Notes: generated by a model from the sequence alone, not told the origin. DNA of 64,000 nt from Microbacterium sp. Root53 (GCF_001426925.1 NZ_LMFR01000026.1:1-64000); one strand, 5' to 3'. Positions 17,086 through 28,841 are shown, counted from the first letter of the stretch. Program-made: numbers and translations.

Positions 17086-18024
17086 GTGCCATCGTCGACT
17101 CACTTCACCCCGAAGGGGTGGGCCCTGTTCGCGCTGCTCGCGCTCGTGTGGGGCATGCCGTACCTCTTCATCGCCGAGGCGGTGGAGACGTTCTCTCCCG
17201 CGGCGGTGGTCGGCATCCGCACGTTCGGCGCTGCGCTCCTGCTGCTGCCGTTCGCTCTGAAGCAGGGGGCGCTGAAGCCGGCGCTCAAGCACTGGCCGTG
17301 GGTGCTCGCCTTCGGCGCGGTCGAGATGGCCGGCCCGTTCGTGCTCCTGGCGCACGCCGAGCAGACCCTCGCCTCGGGCCTCACCGGCCTGTTCGTCGCG
17401 ACGGTGCCGCTGTTCGCGACGGCGATCGCCGTGGCGCGCGGCGACCGGGGCGCGCTGCGTCCCTCGCGCGCGGTCGGGCTCGCGCTCGGCTTCGCGGGCG
17501 TCGCGGTGGTCGCGCTCGGCAGCGGCGCGCTCGACGGCGAGATCAGCCTGCTCGCGATCGGCGAGGTGCTGCTGGTCGCGGTCTGCTACGCGATCGCACC
17601 GTTCATCGTCGCCCGTCACCTGCCCGACGTGCCGTCGCTCGGGGTGATCACGCTGTCGATGGCCGCCGTGGGCATCGTCTACCTGCCGATCGGCATCGTG
17701 ACCACGACGGAGCCCCCGACGGTGAGGAGCCTGACCGGCATGGCGCTCCTGACCGTGCTGTGCACCGCCGTGGCGTTCATCGCGTTCTTCGCCCTGATCG
17801 CCGAGGTCGGTCCCGTCAAGGCACCGCTCATGACGTACCTGCACCCCGTGGTGGCGATTGTGCTCGGGATGCTCGTGCGCGGCGAGCCGCTCACGCTCGG
17901 CCTGATCGTCGGGTTCCCCATCGTCCTCGCGGGCTGCCTGCTCGCGGCCGGCGTCTTCACGCGCGGCCAGAAGCCGAGCGCGGTCGCCCCCGCGGTCGAG
18001 GTGCCCGCGGCTGCCGTGCGCTGA
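17086..18024 (+). CDS. EamA/DMT-family transporter
   Basis: 312 residues with ten predicted membrane helices in two EamA repeats (GWALFALLALVWGMPYLFIAEA starts the first; SLLAIGEVLLVAVCYAIAPF the second), the layout of 10-TMS drug/metabolite exporters. The substrate cannot be told. The GTG start follows 6 nt after CAGGAT, a weaker relative of the leaderless -10 elements seen elsewhere here. Gene ends just before the convergent small membrane protein. Confidence 0.88.
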   Translation: MPSSTHFTPKGWALFALLALVWGMPYLFIAEAVETFSPAAVVGIRTFGAALLLLPFALKQGALKPALKHWPWVLAFGAVEMAGPFVLLAHAEQTLASGLTGLFVATVPLFATAIAVARGDRGALRPSRAVGLALGFAGVAVVALGSGALDGEISLLAIGEVLLVAVCYAIAPFIVARHLPDVPSLGVITLSMAAVGIVYLPIGIVTTTEPPTVRSLTGMALLTVLCTAVAFIAFFALIAEVGPVKAPLMTYLHPVVAIVLGMLVRGEPLTLGLIVGFPIVLAGCLLAAGVFTRGQKPSAVAPAVEVPAAAVR

Positions 18025-18036
18025 GGCCGGGGCCGG

Positions 18037-18471
18037 TCAGAACCCGCCGCCGCCGTCTCCGCCGAACCCGCCGCCCCAGCCGCCGCCGGACGAGCCGCCG
18101 CCGTCCCACCCGCCGGAGCCGGAGCGGTCGCCGAAGAAGCCCGTCCCGCCGACGAAGGCGTCCCACCATCCGATGTTCACGGCCGTGGCGGCCACCACGG
18201 CCGTGGTCGCGACCGTCGGATCCATGCCGGCGAGAGCGCGGGAGCGGGCGCGACGCGCGGTAGTGCGCACCGCCATCCGGAGCACCGCCGCGGCCACGAG
18301 CAGCACGACCGCGAGCAGCAGCAGCCCGCCCACCGCGCCGAGGTCGCCGAGCAGCCCGCCGGTCAGCAGACCGCCCGCCAGCAGGATGCCGCCGGCCCAG
18401 CCGAACCCGACCGCCAGCGTGTACGCGACCCTGACCCCGAGCGGGGCCTGTGCCACAGAGCTCGTCGTCAT
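18037..18471 (-). CDS. Small two-helix membrane protein with Gly-rich tail
   Basis: 144 residues, not a family I can name. Two hydrophobic helices (YTLAVGFGWAGGILLAGGLL and GAVGGLLLLAVVLLVAAAV) are followed by a basic stretch (RTTARRARSRALAG), another hydrophobic stretch (VATTAVVAATAVNIGWW) and a C-terminal tail almost entirely Gly/Ser/Trp/Phe (from GSGGWDGG to the end). Gly-rich tails of this sort end TPM-domain proteins, but the TPM domain itself is absent. The ATG at 18471 has AAGGGGAC upstream; the longer GTG reading to 18603 lacks a binding site. Expression and function unknown. Confidence 0.6.
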   Translation of the reverse strand: MTTSSVAQAPLGVRVAYTLAVGFGWAGGILLAGGLLTGGLLGDLGAVGGLLLLAVVLLVAAAVLRMAVRTTARRARSRALAGMDPTVATTAVVAATAVNIGWWDAFVGGTGFFGDRSGSGGWDGGGSSGGGWGGGFGGDGGGGF

Positions 18472-18616
18472 CGTCGTCCCCTTCGCGCGAAAGCGGTGGT
18501 CGCAGGATATGCCCGAACTGCGCAATCCATAAGGGCCCGCGCGCGCAGGACGCACGCGCCGTGAGCGAGCGGAAGGGCGGGATGTCACATCGTCGGGGAG
18601 CACTCGGGCGCGCTCC

Positions 18617-18622
18617 TAAGAT
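18617..18622 (+). promoter_or_regulatory. Candidate -10 of lysC (TAAGAT)
   Basis: TAAGAT lies about 58 nt before the lysC start and would give a 5' leader of about 50 nt. The leader is too short for a lysine riboswitch, and none is recognisable. Confidence 0.4.
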
Positions 18623-18679
18623 GTCAGCAGGGCGCCGAACCCGCGGCGTCCGGTCCCCACCCCTCTGGAGCGAGCAGCA

Positions 18680-19987
<1,308 letters not shown>

Positions 19988-19991
19988 GATC

Positions 19992-20498
19992 GTGCTCACC
20001 GCGCTCGAGCTGCCCGCCGGCCTGAGCGCGCGCGACGGCGCCTTCATCCTGCGCGCGGCCGAGCCGAGCGACGCCGACGCGCTCATCGCGCTGATCTCGA
20101 GCGACCCGATCAGCGCGGCCCGCGGGGACGTGGCTTCCGCGGCCGACCGCGACGCGTACGTGGGCGCGCTCGAGGCGATCCAGGAGGATCCGCGCAACTT
20201 GCAGCTGGTGGCGGAGCGCGACGGAGGGGTCATCGCGACCCTGCAGCTGACGCTCATCCCCGGTCTCGCGCGCCGCGGCGCCCTGCGCCTGCAGGTCGAG
20301 ACCGTCCGCGTGCGCGACGACCTTCGCTCCGCCGGCATCGGCGGCGCCATGATGCGCTGGGTCTCGGAGGTCGCGGCGCCCGCGCTCGGCGCGCGCATGA
20401 TCCAGCTCACGTCCGACGCCGCCCGGATCGACGCCCACCGCTTCTACGAGCGCCTCGGCTACGCGCCCTCGCACGTCGGTTTCAAGCTCTCGCTCTGA
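19992..20498 (+). CDS. GNAT family N-acetyltransferase
   Basis: 168 residues. The GNAT fold is visible from the N-terminal FILRAAEPSDADALIALIS, the central beta strand GVIATLQLTLIPGL, the acetyl-CoA-binding loop VRDDLRSAGIGGAMMRWV (a RxxGxG/A variant) and the C-terminal FYERLGYAPSHVGFKL. Substrate unknown. GTG start 4 nt after the lysC stop, so probably co-transcribed with lysC, in the place where many actinobacteria have asd directly. A repeat cluster follows. Confidence 0.85.
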   Translation: MLTALELPAGLSARDGAFILRAAEPSDADALIALISSDPISAARGDVASAADRDAYVGALEAIQEDPRNLQLVAERDGGVIATLQLTLIPGLARRGALRLQVETVRVRDDLRSAGIGGAMMRWVSEVAAPALGARMIQLTSDAARIDAHRFYERLGYAPSHVGFKLSL

Positions 20499-20540
20499 GA
20501 AGGATGGCCGGGGGCACAAGCGTCCCGGCCGGTCGGGGAG

Positions 20541-21973
<1,433 letters not shown>

Positions 21974-22001
21974 GTCTCGGACGCCCCGGCGACCCCGTTC
22001 A

Positions 22002-22035
22002 CAGGGCCGCAAGAACCCCGGTTCTTGCGGCCCTG
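22002..22035. terminator. Perfect hairpin terminator after asd
   Basis: CAGGGCCGCAAGAAC (22002-22016) pairs perfectly with GTTCTTGCGGCCCTG (22021-22035) across a 4-nt loop. No T tract follows. It separates asd from mqo. Confidence 0.75.
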
Positions 22036-22064
22036 AGTGGTCAGGGCGCCCTCTTCGCGCCGCC

Positions 22065-22070
22065 TAGACT
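22065..22070 (+). promoter_or_regulatory. Leaderless -10 element of mqo (TAGACT)
   Basis: TAGACT ends 6 nt before the GTG at 22077. Confidence 0.6.
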
Positions 22071-22076
22071 GGTCCG

Positions 22077-23525
22077 GTGAGCGAAACCGTCGACGTCGTG
22101 CTCATCGGTGGCGGAATCATGAGCGCCACCCTGGGCACCCTCCTCAAAGAACTTCAGCCCGACTGGAACATCGTCGCGTTCGAGCGACAGGGCGAGGTCG
22201 CGCAGGAGAGCTCCAACGCGTGGAACAACGCCGGAACCGGTCACGCCGCGCTGTGCGAGCTGAACTACATGCCGAACGCCGAGGACCCCTCCAAGGCGAT
22301 CCAGATCAATGAGCAGTTCCAGCAGAGCCGCCAGCTGTGGGCGTCGCTGATCGCCAAGGGCGTGCTCGACGAGCCGAAGACCTTCATCAACGCCACCCCG
22401 CACATGACGTTCGTGCGCGGTGAGAAGGACGTCGCGTACCTGCGCCGCCGCTACGAGGTCCTGAAGGACCAGCCGCTGTTCGCGGGCATCGAGTACTCCG
22501 AGGACTCGCGCGTCATCAACCAGTGGGCGCCGCTGCTCATGCAGAAGCGCCTCAAGAAGGACGAGCCGTTTGCGGCCACGCGCGCGCCGTCCGGCACCGA
22601 CGTCGACTTCGGCGCGCTCACCCGCCAGCTGTTCGACCACCTCACCGAGAACGGTCTCGACCTGCGCCTCAACCACGAGGTGCGCAAGCTCCGCCGCCAG
22701 AAGGACGGCACGTGGCTCGTGAAGTACCGCCACAAGGTCGGCAAGACCCCGGGCGAGCTGCGCGCGCGCTTCGTGTTCGTCGGCGCCGGCGGCTGGGCCA
22801 TCAAGCTGCTGCAGGGCGCGGGCATCCGCGAGATCCGCGGCTACGGCGTGTTCCCGATCGGCGGCCAGTTCCTCAAGACGTCCAATCCGGCGGTCGTGGC
22901 GCAGCACCGGGCCAAGGTGTACTCGCAGGCCGCCGTGGGCGCGCCGCCCATGTCGGTGCCGCACCTTGACGCGCGCATGGTCGACGGCGAGGGATCGCTC
23001 ATGTTCGGCCCGTTCGCGACGTTCAGCCCCAAGTTCCTCAAGGACGGGTCGCTGCTCGACATCGTCACGCAGGTCCGCGCCCACAACCTGGGCTCGATGC
23101 TCAAGGTCGGCGCGACGAACCTCGACCTCGTGAAGTACCTGGTCAGCGAGCTGCTCAAGAGCCGCGCGAAGAAGCTCGAGAGCCTGCGCGAGTTCATGCC
23201 CACCGCGAAGGACGAGGACTGGGAGCTCATCCAGGCCGGCCAGCGCGCCCAGGTCATGAAGGGCGGCAAGCTCCAGTTCGGCACCGAGGTGGTCGCCGCC
23301 GCCGACGGGTCCATCGCGGGCCTGCTGGGCGCCTCGCCGGGCGCCTCGACCGCGGCGACGATCATGCTCAACCTGATCAAGTCGTGCTTCCCGGATCGCC
23401 TCGGCGAGTGGGAGCCGAAGCTGCGCGAGCTCATCCCGAGCTACGGTGACTTCCTCAACGACGACCCCGCGAAGGCCGCCGCCAACACGCAGGCGACCGC
23501 GCAGGCGCTCGGCATCACGGCCTGA
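22077..23525 (+). CDS. mqo: Malate:quinone oxidoreductase
   Basis: 482 residues. Membrane-associated FAD enzyme oxidising malate to oxaloacetate and passing electrons to menaquinone. FAD-binding DVVLIGGGIMSATLGTLLKE at the N-terminus, NAGTGHAALCELNY, the Mqo-typical FVGAGGWAIKLLQGAGI and GYGVFPIGGQFL, HLDARMVDGEGSLMFGPFA, and the C-terminal SPGASTAATIMLNLI. GTG start fits the leaderless TAGACT element. Actinobacteria often rely on Mqo beside or instead of soluble malate dehydrogenase. Confidence 0.96.
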   Translation: MSETVDVVLIGGGIMSATLGTLLKELQPDWNIVAFERQGEVAQESSNAWNNAGTGHAALCELNYMPNAEDPSKAIQINEQFQQSRQLWASLIAKGVLDEPKTFINATPHMTFVRGEKDVAYLRRRYEVLKDQPLFAGIEYSEDSRVINQWAPLLMQKRLKKDEPFAATRAPSGTDVDFGALTRQLFDHLTENGLDLRLNHEVRKLRRQKDGTWLVKYRHKVGKTPGELRARFVFVGAGGWAIKLLQGAGIREIRGYGVFPIGGQFLKTSNPAVVAQHRAKVYSQAAVGAPPMSVPHLDARMVDGEGSLMFGPFATFSPKFLKDGSLLDIVTQVRAHNLGSMLKVGATNLDLVKYLVSELLKSRAKKLESLREFMPTAKDEDWELIQAGQRAQVMKGGKLQFGTEVVAAADGSIAGLLGASPGASTAATIMLNLIKSCFPDRLGEWEPKLRELIPSYGDFLNDDPAKAAANTQATAQALGITA

Positions 23526-23527
23526 TC

Positions 23528-23923
23528 GTGCCGTCGATCACGGTCTCGGCGATCGCGTTCCTGCGCGACGACGGCCGTGTGCTCACCGTGCGCAAGCGCG
23601 GCACGCAGCGGTACATGCTGCCCGGCGGCAAGCCCGAGGCGGGGGAGCGCGCGATCGACACCGCCGTGCGCGAGGTGCGCGAGGAGCTCGGCATCGAGAT
23701 CGGGCCGGATGCGCTGCGGCCGCTCGGCGAGTTCGACTCGCACGCCGCGAACGAGGCGGGCCACGCGCTGCGGGCGACCGTGTTCGTGACGCGGGAGCCC
23801 GTGGATCCGGTGGCGCAGGCCGAGATCGACGACCTGCGCTGGGCCGATCCGGCCGACCCGGACGACGCGCAGGCGCCGCTCAACCTCGACCTGGTGTTCC
23901 CGCTGCTCGTCCAGCTCGCCTGA
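23528..23923 (+). CDS. NUDIX hydrolase (MutT-like)
   Basis: 131 residues containing a complete NUDIX box, GKPEAGERAIDTAVREVREE followed by LGI, which positions the glutamates that bind magnesium. It hydrolyses a nucleoside diphosphate linked to some group; the substrate is not evident. GTG start 2 nt after the mqo stop, hence a likely mqo operon member. The N-terminal strand ITVSAIAFLRDDGRVLTVRK is normal for the family. Confidence 0.9.
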   Translation: MPSITVSAIAFLRDDGRVLTVRKRGTQRYMLPGGKPEAGERAIDTAVREVREELGIEIGPDALRPLGEFDSHAANEAGHALRATVFVTREPVDPVAQAEIDDLRWADPADPDDAQAPLNLDLVFPLLVQLA

Positions 23924-24002
23924 TCCCGGCGGATTCCCCGGGTCCGCTGTCGGTGCATCCTCGTATCCTGGAGGGCGAGCCACGCGACGGGAGGAGATCC
24001 GG

Positions 24003-24635
24003 ATGACCGCGCCCGATCCCCGCCTGCCGCGCACCGGCCCGCTCGACCCGCTCGCGTCCGACCCGCGTCACGTGGTGTTCGCATTCGACCAGGCGGTGGA
24101 CCGCATCGGCGAGGAGGCCGGCTTCCTCGCGCTGGGCGACAACCGCCAGGCCGCGCGGTACGTGGCCGACGCCCACGCCGTGCTCGATGACGTGCGGGCG
24201 ACCATGCACCGGATCGACGCGCGCGCGAGCGACCCCATGCTCCGCAAGGGCGCCCGCAGGCGACTGCACGCGCTCGCCGTGTCGGTCGCCGAGGCCGGGC
24301 TGCGTGACGCGGAGCACGTGTCCAAGACCGCGCGGCACCTGAGCGCCCCCGCGAAGCCCGGCAGCGCGCTGCGCGTGCACGCCGTCAAGGCCGCCGCGTG
24401 GGGCGTCGAGAAGTGGACGGGCTCGCCCCTCGCGCCGATCGAGCTGCGCAGCACGGCGGCCGCCACCCAGGCGGTCACGGCGGTCGAGCCCATCGTGCGC
24501 CGCGGGCGGCTGCGCCGGGCACCCGGATCGCGGAGCCTGCGCCGCACGGGCATCGTGACGGCCGCGGTGGGCGGCGGCTCGCTGGCGCTGTACGGCGCCT
24601 GGAGCCTCGTCGCCCCGCTGCTCGGGCTCGGCTGA
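24003..24635 (+). CDS. Uncharacterised helical protein with C-terminal membrane anchor
   Basis: 210 residues, not recognised. The first ~150 residues are probably all-helical and basic (for example RQAARYVADAHAVLDDVRAT and RLHALAVSVAEAGLRDAEHV), followed by an Arg-rich stretch (VRRGRLRRAPGSRSLRR) and a single C-terminal hydrophobic segment (GIVTAAVGGGSLALYGAWSLVAPLLGLG), so a tail-anchored topology is likely. ATG at 24003 with a strong GGAGGAG site. It lies between mqo/NUDIX and tdk on the same strand. Confidence 0.75.
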   Translation: MTAPDPRLPRTGPLDPLASDPRHVVFAFDQAVDRIGEEAGFLALGDNRQAARYVADAHAVLDDVRATMHRIDARASDPMLRKGARRRLHALAVSVAEAGLRDAEHVSKTARHLSAPAKPGSALRVHAVKAAAWGVEKWTGSPLAPIELRSTAAATQAVTAVEPIVRRGRLRRAPGSRSLRRTGIVTAAVGGGSLALYGAWSLVAPLLGLG

Positions 24636-24644
24636 GGCCGGCCC

Positions 24645-24650
24645 TAGGCT
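24645..24650 (+). promoter_or_regulatory. Leaderless -10 element of tdk (TAGGCT)
   Basis: TAGGCT ends 6 nt before the GTG at 24657. Confidence 0.6.
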
Positions 24651-24656
24651 GGATCC

Positions 24657-25319
24657 GTGGCCAAACTGTACTTCCGCTACGGCGCGATGAACTCGGGGAA
24701 GTCCACCGCGCTGCTGCAGGCCGCCTACAACTACGAGGAGCGCGGGCAGCGCGTGCTGCTGGCCAAGCCCGCGATCGACACCAAGGGCGCCGACCAGGTC
24801 GAGTCGCGGCTCGGCATGACGCGCAAGGTCGACTTCCTCATCCGGCCGGGCGACTCCGCGCGCGAGCTGTTCCGCGCGCACCGGGAGCGCGTGCGCGCCG
24901 AGGAGGGCGCGCTGATCCCCGGAGAGGCCCCCGCCGACGTCGCGTGCCTGCTGATCGACGAGGCGCAGTTCCTGACCCCCGCGCAGGTCGACGACGTCTT
25001 CCGGATCGCGGTCGAGGACGGCATCCCCGTCATGGCCTACGGCATCCGCACCGACTTCCGCACCGAGGCGTTCCCCGGATCGCGCCGGCTGCTGGAGATC
25101 GCGCACTCGCTGGAGGAGCTCAAGACCATCTGCCGCTGCGGGCGCAAGGCGCTGTTCAACGGCCGCGTGATCGGCGGCCGGTTCGTGTTCGACGGCGACC
25201 AGGTCGCGATCGATGCCGCCACCGCCGCGGTGCGCGACGAGCACTTCGTCACGTACGAGTCGCTCTGCGGTGCGTGTTACCTGCAGGAATCGGGCGGAGT
25301 GCTCGCGCCTTCTTCTTGA
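24657..25319 (+). CDS. tdk: Thymidine kinase (type II)
   Basis: 220 residues. Phosphorylates thymidine to dTMP in the salvage pathway. P-loop YGAMNSGKSTALLQ, Walker B-like CLLIDEAQFL, the flexible lasso, TDFRTEAFPGSRRLLEIA, and a structural zinc site from CRCG and CGACY near the C-terminus (LCGACYLQESGG). GTG start by the leaderless element. The last residues (APSS) and the TGA stop lie in the first bases of a family B repeat. Confidence 0.95.
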   Translation: MAKLYFRYGAMNSGKSTALLQAAYNYEERGQRVLLAKPAIDTKGADQVESRLGMTRKVDFLIRPGDSARELFRAHRERVRAEEGALIPGEAPADVACLLIDEAQFLTPAQVDDVFRIAVEDGIPVMAYGIRTDFRTEAFPGSRRLLEIAHSLEELKTICRCGRKALFNGRVIGGRFVFDGDQVAIDAATAAVRDEHFVTYESLCGACYLQESGGVLAPSS

Positions 25320-25463
25320 GAAGCGTCTCGCACGCTCGCGCCGACGCTCCGCGCCGGACACTCGCGAGCGAGGAACGTCGCTTCGCTCCGTTCGGCAGCG
25401 CTTCGCGCCGCGGGGGTCGCTTCGCTCCACGCTCGCTGCGCTCGCAGGGTGGCGGGTCGAGAC
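25312..25463. repeat. Family B repeat overlapping the tdk stop codon
   Basis: CTTCTTCTTGAGAAGCGTCT opens the element and contains the tdk TGA; the CTTCTT...AGAAG part is itself a small dyad. It continues with CGCACGCTCGCGCCGACGCT, GGAACGTCGCTTCGCTCCGT, TCGGCAGCGCTTCGCGCCGC and CCACGCTCGCTGCGCTCGCA. Copies near 46.8 kb (inverted) and 57.7 kb share these words in order. Confidence 0.8.
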
Positions 25464-25503
25464 GCGGCACCTCGGGGCGATCCGGTTCTGAAAGGATGGA
25501 GCC

Positions 25504-26523
25504 ATGAAGGTTCTCCTTGCCGGCGGCGCCGGGTACATCGGCGCCCACACGGCCGTCTCCCTGCTGGACGCGGGCCACGAGGTGATCCTGCTCGACAACC
25601 TCGACAACACCAGTGCGGTCGTCGAGCAGCGGATCGAGCAGATCACCGGCAAGAAGGCTCCCCTCGTGATCGGGGACGCGGCCGACGATGAGATCGTCGA
25701 GCAGGCGTTCACGGAGCACGGCCCGTTCGACGCGATCATCCACTTCGCCGCGCACAAGGCGGTGGGGGAGTCGACCCAGCGGCCGCTCGACTACTACGCG
25801 AACAACCTCGACTCGACGTTCGCGCTGCTGCGCGTCGGGCTGGCGCGCGGCATCCGGTCGTTCGTGTTCTCGAGCACCGGCACCGTTTACTCCGACCCGG
25901 CCGACCTGCCGTTCACCGAGGAGGCCACGCGCGACCTCGTCGAGCTGTCGAACCCGTACTCCAAGACCAAGCTCATGAACGAGGTCGTGCTGCAGGACGT
26001 CCAGCGCGTGAACCCCGAGGTGAGCATCACGTCGCTGCGCTACTTCAACCCGGTCGGCGCGCACGAGTCGGGCCTGATCGGCGAGGACCCGCAGGGCATC
26101 CCGAACAACCTCATGCCCTTCGTGGCGCGCGTGGCGGTCGGCCGCCTCGACGTGATCAACGTCTTCGGCGACGACTACGACACCCCGGACGGCACGGGCC
26201 AGCGCGACTACATCCACGTCGTCGACCTGGCCGAGGGGCACGTCGCGGCGCTCGAGAAGGCGAAGCCCGGCTTCGAGGCGTACAACCTCGGCACGGGCCG
26301 CCCGGTCAGCGTGCTCGAGCTGATCGCGTCGTTCGAGAAGGCGATCGGTCGCGAGCTGCCCAAGCAGATCGCGCCGCGTCGCCCGGGCGACCTCGCCGCG
26401 ACCTACTGCGACCCGGGCAAGGCCGAGCGCGAGCTGGGCTGGAAGGCGCGCCTGACGATCGATGACATGACCCGCGACGTCTGGCACTGGCAGCAGAACA
26501 ACCCCGGCGGCTACGAGGGCTGA
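25504..26523 (+). CDS. galE: UDP-glucose 4-epimerase
   Basis: 339 residues. Extended SDR enzyme interconverting UDP-glucose and UDP-galactose. NAD-binding LLAGGAGYIGAHTAVSLLD, the Ser-Thr active-site strand FVFSSTGTVYSDP, catalytic SNPYSKTKLM (YxxxK), RYFNPVGAHESGLIGEDP and the C-terminal PRRPGDLAATYCDP. ATG with AAAGGATGGAG upstream. Single gene followed by a terminator; supplies UDP-sugars for envelope glycans and galactose use. Confidence 0.96.
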   Translation: MKVLLAGGAGYIGAHTAVSLLDAGHEVILLDNLDNTSAVVEQRIEQITGKKAPLVIGDAADDEIVEQAFTEHGPFDAIIHFAAHKAVGESTQRPLDYYANNLDSTFALLRVGLARGIRSFVFSSTGTVYSDPADLPFTEEATRDLVELSNPYSKTKLMNEVVLQDVQRVNPEVSITSLRYFNPVGAHESGLIGEDPQGIPNNLMPFVARVAVGRLDVINVFGDDYDTPDGTGQRDYIHVVDLAEGHVAALEKAKPGFEAYNLGTGRPVSVLELIASFEKAIGRELPKQIAPRRPGDLAATYCDPGKAERELGWKARLTIDDMTRDVWHWQQNNPGGYEG

Positions 26524-26541
26524 GCCCCGGCCTCTCACGGA

Positions 26542-26571
26542 GCCCGTCCCGCACCCGCGGGGCGGGCCCCT
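26542..26571 (+). terminator. Terminator after galE
   Basis: GCCCGTCCCGC (26542-26552) pairs with GCGGGGCGGGC (26557-26567), one G-U pair, loop ACCC, followed by CCCTT. Confidence 0.65.
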
Positions 26572-26575
26572 TGCG

Positions 26576-26610
26576 TGGTCTGACCACACCGCGGTAGTGT
26601 GGTCGGACCA
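26576..26610 (+). promoter_or_regulatory. Promoter with two LldR/FadR-type operators
   Basis: Two palindromes, TGGTCTGACCA (26576-26586) and TGGTCGGACCA (26600-26610), have centres 24 nt apart and extend outward (the second is TGTGGTCGGACCACA). Both fit the TNGTNNNACNA pattern known for LldR-type regulators. A -10 TAGTGT (26595-26600) lies between and touches the second site, which would also cover the transcription start. The arrangement fits autorepression relieved by L-lactate. Confidence 0.7.
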
Positions 26611-26626
26611 CAGCGAAGGGGGTGTC

Positions 26627-27373
26627 ATGGCGCAGGACGAGATCTCGCCGCGCGCGTGGCGCTCCGTGCTCGAGCGGATCGAGGCGGACCTGCTGGAGGG
26701 GCGCCTCGCGCCGGGCGACCGCCTGCCCGGCGAGCGCGACCTCGCCGCGAAGCTCGGCGTCGGCCGCTCGAGCGTCCGCGAGGCGCTGCGGGTGCTGGAG
26801 TCGATGGGGCTCGTGCGCACGGCGACCGGATCGGGCCCGTCCGCCGGCGCCATGATCGTCGCGGCCCCGCAGGGCGGGCTCGCGACCCTGCTGCGCCTGC
26901 AGCTCGCGGCGCAGGGCTTCCCGTTCGCCGACGTGGTGGCGACCCGCGCCGTGCTCGAGGCCTCGGTCGTCGAGGCGCTCGCCGCACGCGCGCGCGAAGG
27001 CGAGGTGCTCGACCTCGCCGAGCCCGACAGCCTGCTCGCGGCCATGGCCGCCGACGGGCTCGACCCCGACGACTTCCTCGCGCTCGACGCGCGCTTCCAC
27101 CTGTCGCTCGCCGAGGCGTCCGGCAACGCGGTCGTCGTGGCCGTCATGGCGGGCCTGCGCACCGCGATCGAGTCCTACGCGCGCGAGGGCGCCGCCGCCG
27201 TGCCCGACTGGCCCGCGCTGGTGGCCGGGCTGCGCGCCGAGCACGCGGCCGTCCTGGACGCCGTGCGCTCCGGCGATCCGGAGCTCGCGCGCGAGCGCAT
27301 CCGCACCCACATCACCGGCTTCTACACGCGCACGCACGCGCTCGGCGGAGCTCCCGCCGGCGCGGACGCGTGA
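26627..27373 (+). CDS. FadR-subfamily GntR regulator, probable LldR
   Basis: 248 residues. N-terminal winged helix ([46 protein letters not shown]) and C-terminal all-helical FCD effector domain, including [33 protein letters not shown] and the His-bearing [19 protein letters not shown]. It directly precedes lldD, so control of lactate oxidation is the likely job. The ATG at 26627 follows AAGGGGG; the upstream start at 26597 would run through the operator. Confidence 0.88.
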   Translation: MAQDEISPRAWRSVLERIEADLLEGRLAPGDRLPGERDLAAKLGVGRSSVREALRVLESMGLVRTATGSGPSAGAMIVAAPQGGLATLLRLQLAAQGFPFADVVATRAVLEASVVEALAARAREGEVLDLAEPDSLLAAMAADGLDPDDFLALDARFHLSLAEASGNAVVVAVMAGLRTAIESYAREGAAAVPDWPALVAGLRAEHAAVLDAVRSGDPELARERIRTHITGFYTRTHALGGAPAGADA

Positions 27374-27395
27374 CCCGACCCGAGAGAGGATCCCC

Positions 27396-28841
27396 ATGGT
27401 CAAGCGCCAGCTCCCCAACCCGAAGGACATCTTCGAGTACGTCCAGTTCAAGAAGCCCACGTTCAACGGCAGGCAGCGCCGCCTGCAGGACGCCCTGACG
27501 ATCTACGACCTGCGCGCGATCGCGAAGCGGCGCACGCCGGCGGCCGCGTTCGACTACACCGACGGAGCCGCCGAGGGCGAGCTGTCGATCCTGCGCGCGC
27601 GCCAGGCGTTCGAGGACATCGAGTTCCACCCGGACATCCTGCGCCCCGCCGAGGACGTCGACACATCGACGGAGATCCTGGGCGGCCCCAGCGCCATGCC
27701 GTTCGGCATCGCGCCGACCGGCTTCACCCGCCTGATGCAGACCGAGGGCGAGATCGCCGGCGCCGGCGCGGCGGGGGCGGCGGGCATCCCGTTCACCCTG
27801 TCGACGCTCGGCACGACCTCGATCGAGGACGTCAAGGCCGCCAACCCTGACGGCCGCAACTGGTTCCAGCTGTACGTGCTGCGCGACCGCGAGGTGTCCT
27901 ACGGCCTCGTCGAGCGCGCGGCCGCGGCCGGCTTCGACACGCTGCACTTCACGGTCGACACTCCCGTCGCGGGCAACCGCATGCGCGACTACCGCAACGG
28001 CTTCTCGATCCCCCCGCAGCTGACCGTCAAGACCGTGCTCGACACGCTGCCGCGGCCGTGGTGGTGGTTCGACTTCCTCACGACGCCCAAGCTCGAGTTC
28101 GCCTCGCTGAAGTCGACCGGCGGCACGGTCGGCGACCTGATCGGCCAGGCCATGGACCCGACCATCAGCTACGAGGACCTCGCCACCATCCGCGAGCTGT
28201 GGCCCGGCAAGATCGTGATCAAGGGCGTGCAGAACGTGCCGGACGCCGTGAAGCTCATCGACATGGGCGTCGACGGGCTGGTGCTCTCGAACCACGGCGG
28301 CCGCCAGCTGGACCGTGCGCCGATCCCGTTCCACCTGCTGCCGCGTGTGGTGCGCGAGGTCGGCAGGGACGCCACGGTGATGATCGACACCGGCATCATG
28401 AACGGCGCCGACATCGTCGCCTCGGTGGCGCTGGGCGCGAAGTTCACGCTCATCGGCCGCGCGTACCTGTACGGCCTGATGGCCGGCGGCCGCGCGGGCG
28501 TGGACCGCACGATCGCCATCCTGCGCAGCGAGATCGAGCGGACCATGAAGCTGCTCGGCGTGCAGTCGCTCGAGGAGCTCGAGCCGCGCCACGTGACGCA
28601 GCTGACGCGCGTGCTGCCCGTGCCCGTGGCCTACGGTGAGGCCGCCGAGGCGCTCGCCCCGACGTCCGCGCCCGTCCGCACGCCGCGGGCCACGAGCAAG
28701 GCGGCCGCGAAGCCCCGCACCAAGGCCGCCGCGAAGACCCCCGCGGCCGAGACGGCCGCCGAGGCCGGCACGACGCCGCTCGAGGCGGTCGAGCAGTCCT
28801 CGGAGGCCGTGGAGGCCGCCGAGAAGGCCGTCGCCGACTGA
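27396..28841 (+). CDS. lldD: FMN-dependent L-lactate dehydrogenase with extended C-terminus
   Basis: 481 residues. Residues 1-~405 are a complete FMN alpha-hydroxyacid dehydrogenase: [57 protein letters not shown], the substrate/FMN Lys ([10 protein letters not shown]), the catalytic His in [13 protein letters not shown] and [20 protein letters not shown]. It oxidises L-lactate to pyruvate and passes electrons to the quinone pool. The last ~75 residues are an Ala/Lys/Thr/Glu tail without the fold's motifs, longer than the family's usual end. ATG with AGAGGATC; 22 nt after the regulator. Confidence 0.93.
   Translation: MVKRQLPNPKDIFEYVQFKKPTFNGRQRRLQDALTIYDLRAIAKRRTPAAAFDYTDGAAEGELSILRARQAFEDIEFHPDILRPAEDVDTSTEILGGPSAMPFGIAPTGFTRLMQTEGEIAGAGAAGAAGIPFTLSTLGTTSIEDVKAANPDGRNWFQLYVLRDREVSYGLVERAAAAGFDTLHFTVDTPVAGNRMRDYRNGFSIPPQLTVKTVLDTLPRPWWWFDFLTTPKLEFASLKSTGGTVGDLIGQAMDPTISYEDLATIRELWPGKIVIKGVQNVPDAVKLIDMGVDGLVLSNHGGRQLDRAPIPFHLLPRVVREVGRDATVMIDTGIMNGADIVASVALGAKFTLIGRAYLYGLMAGGRAGVDRTIAILRSEIERTMKLLGVQSLEELEPRHVTQLTRVLPVPVAYGEAAEALAPTSAPVRTPRATSKAAAKPRTKAAAKTPAAETAAEAGTTPLEAVEQSSEAVEAAEKAVAD

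Noticed and set aside
18617-18679. Lysine riboswitch before lysC
   Set aside because: The leader is only about 55 nt and shows none of the conserved lysine-riboswitch core.
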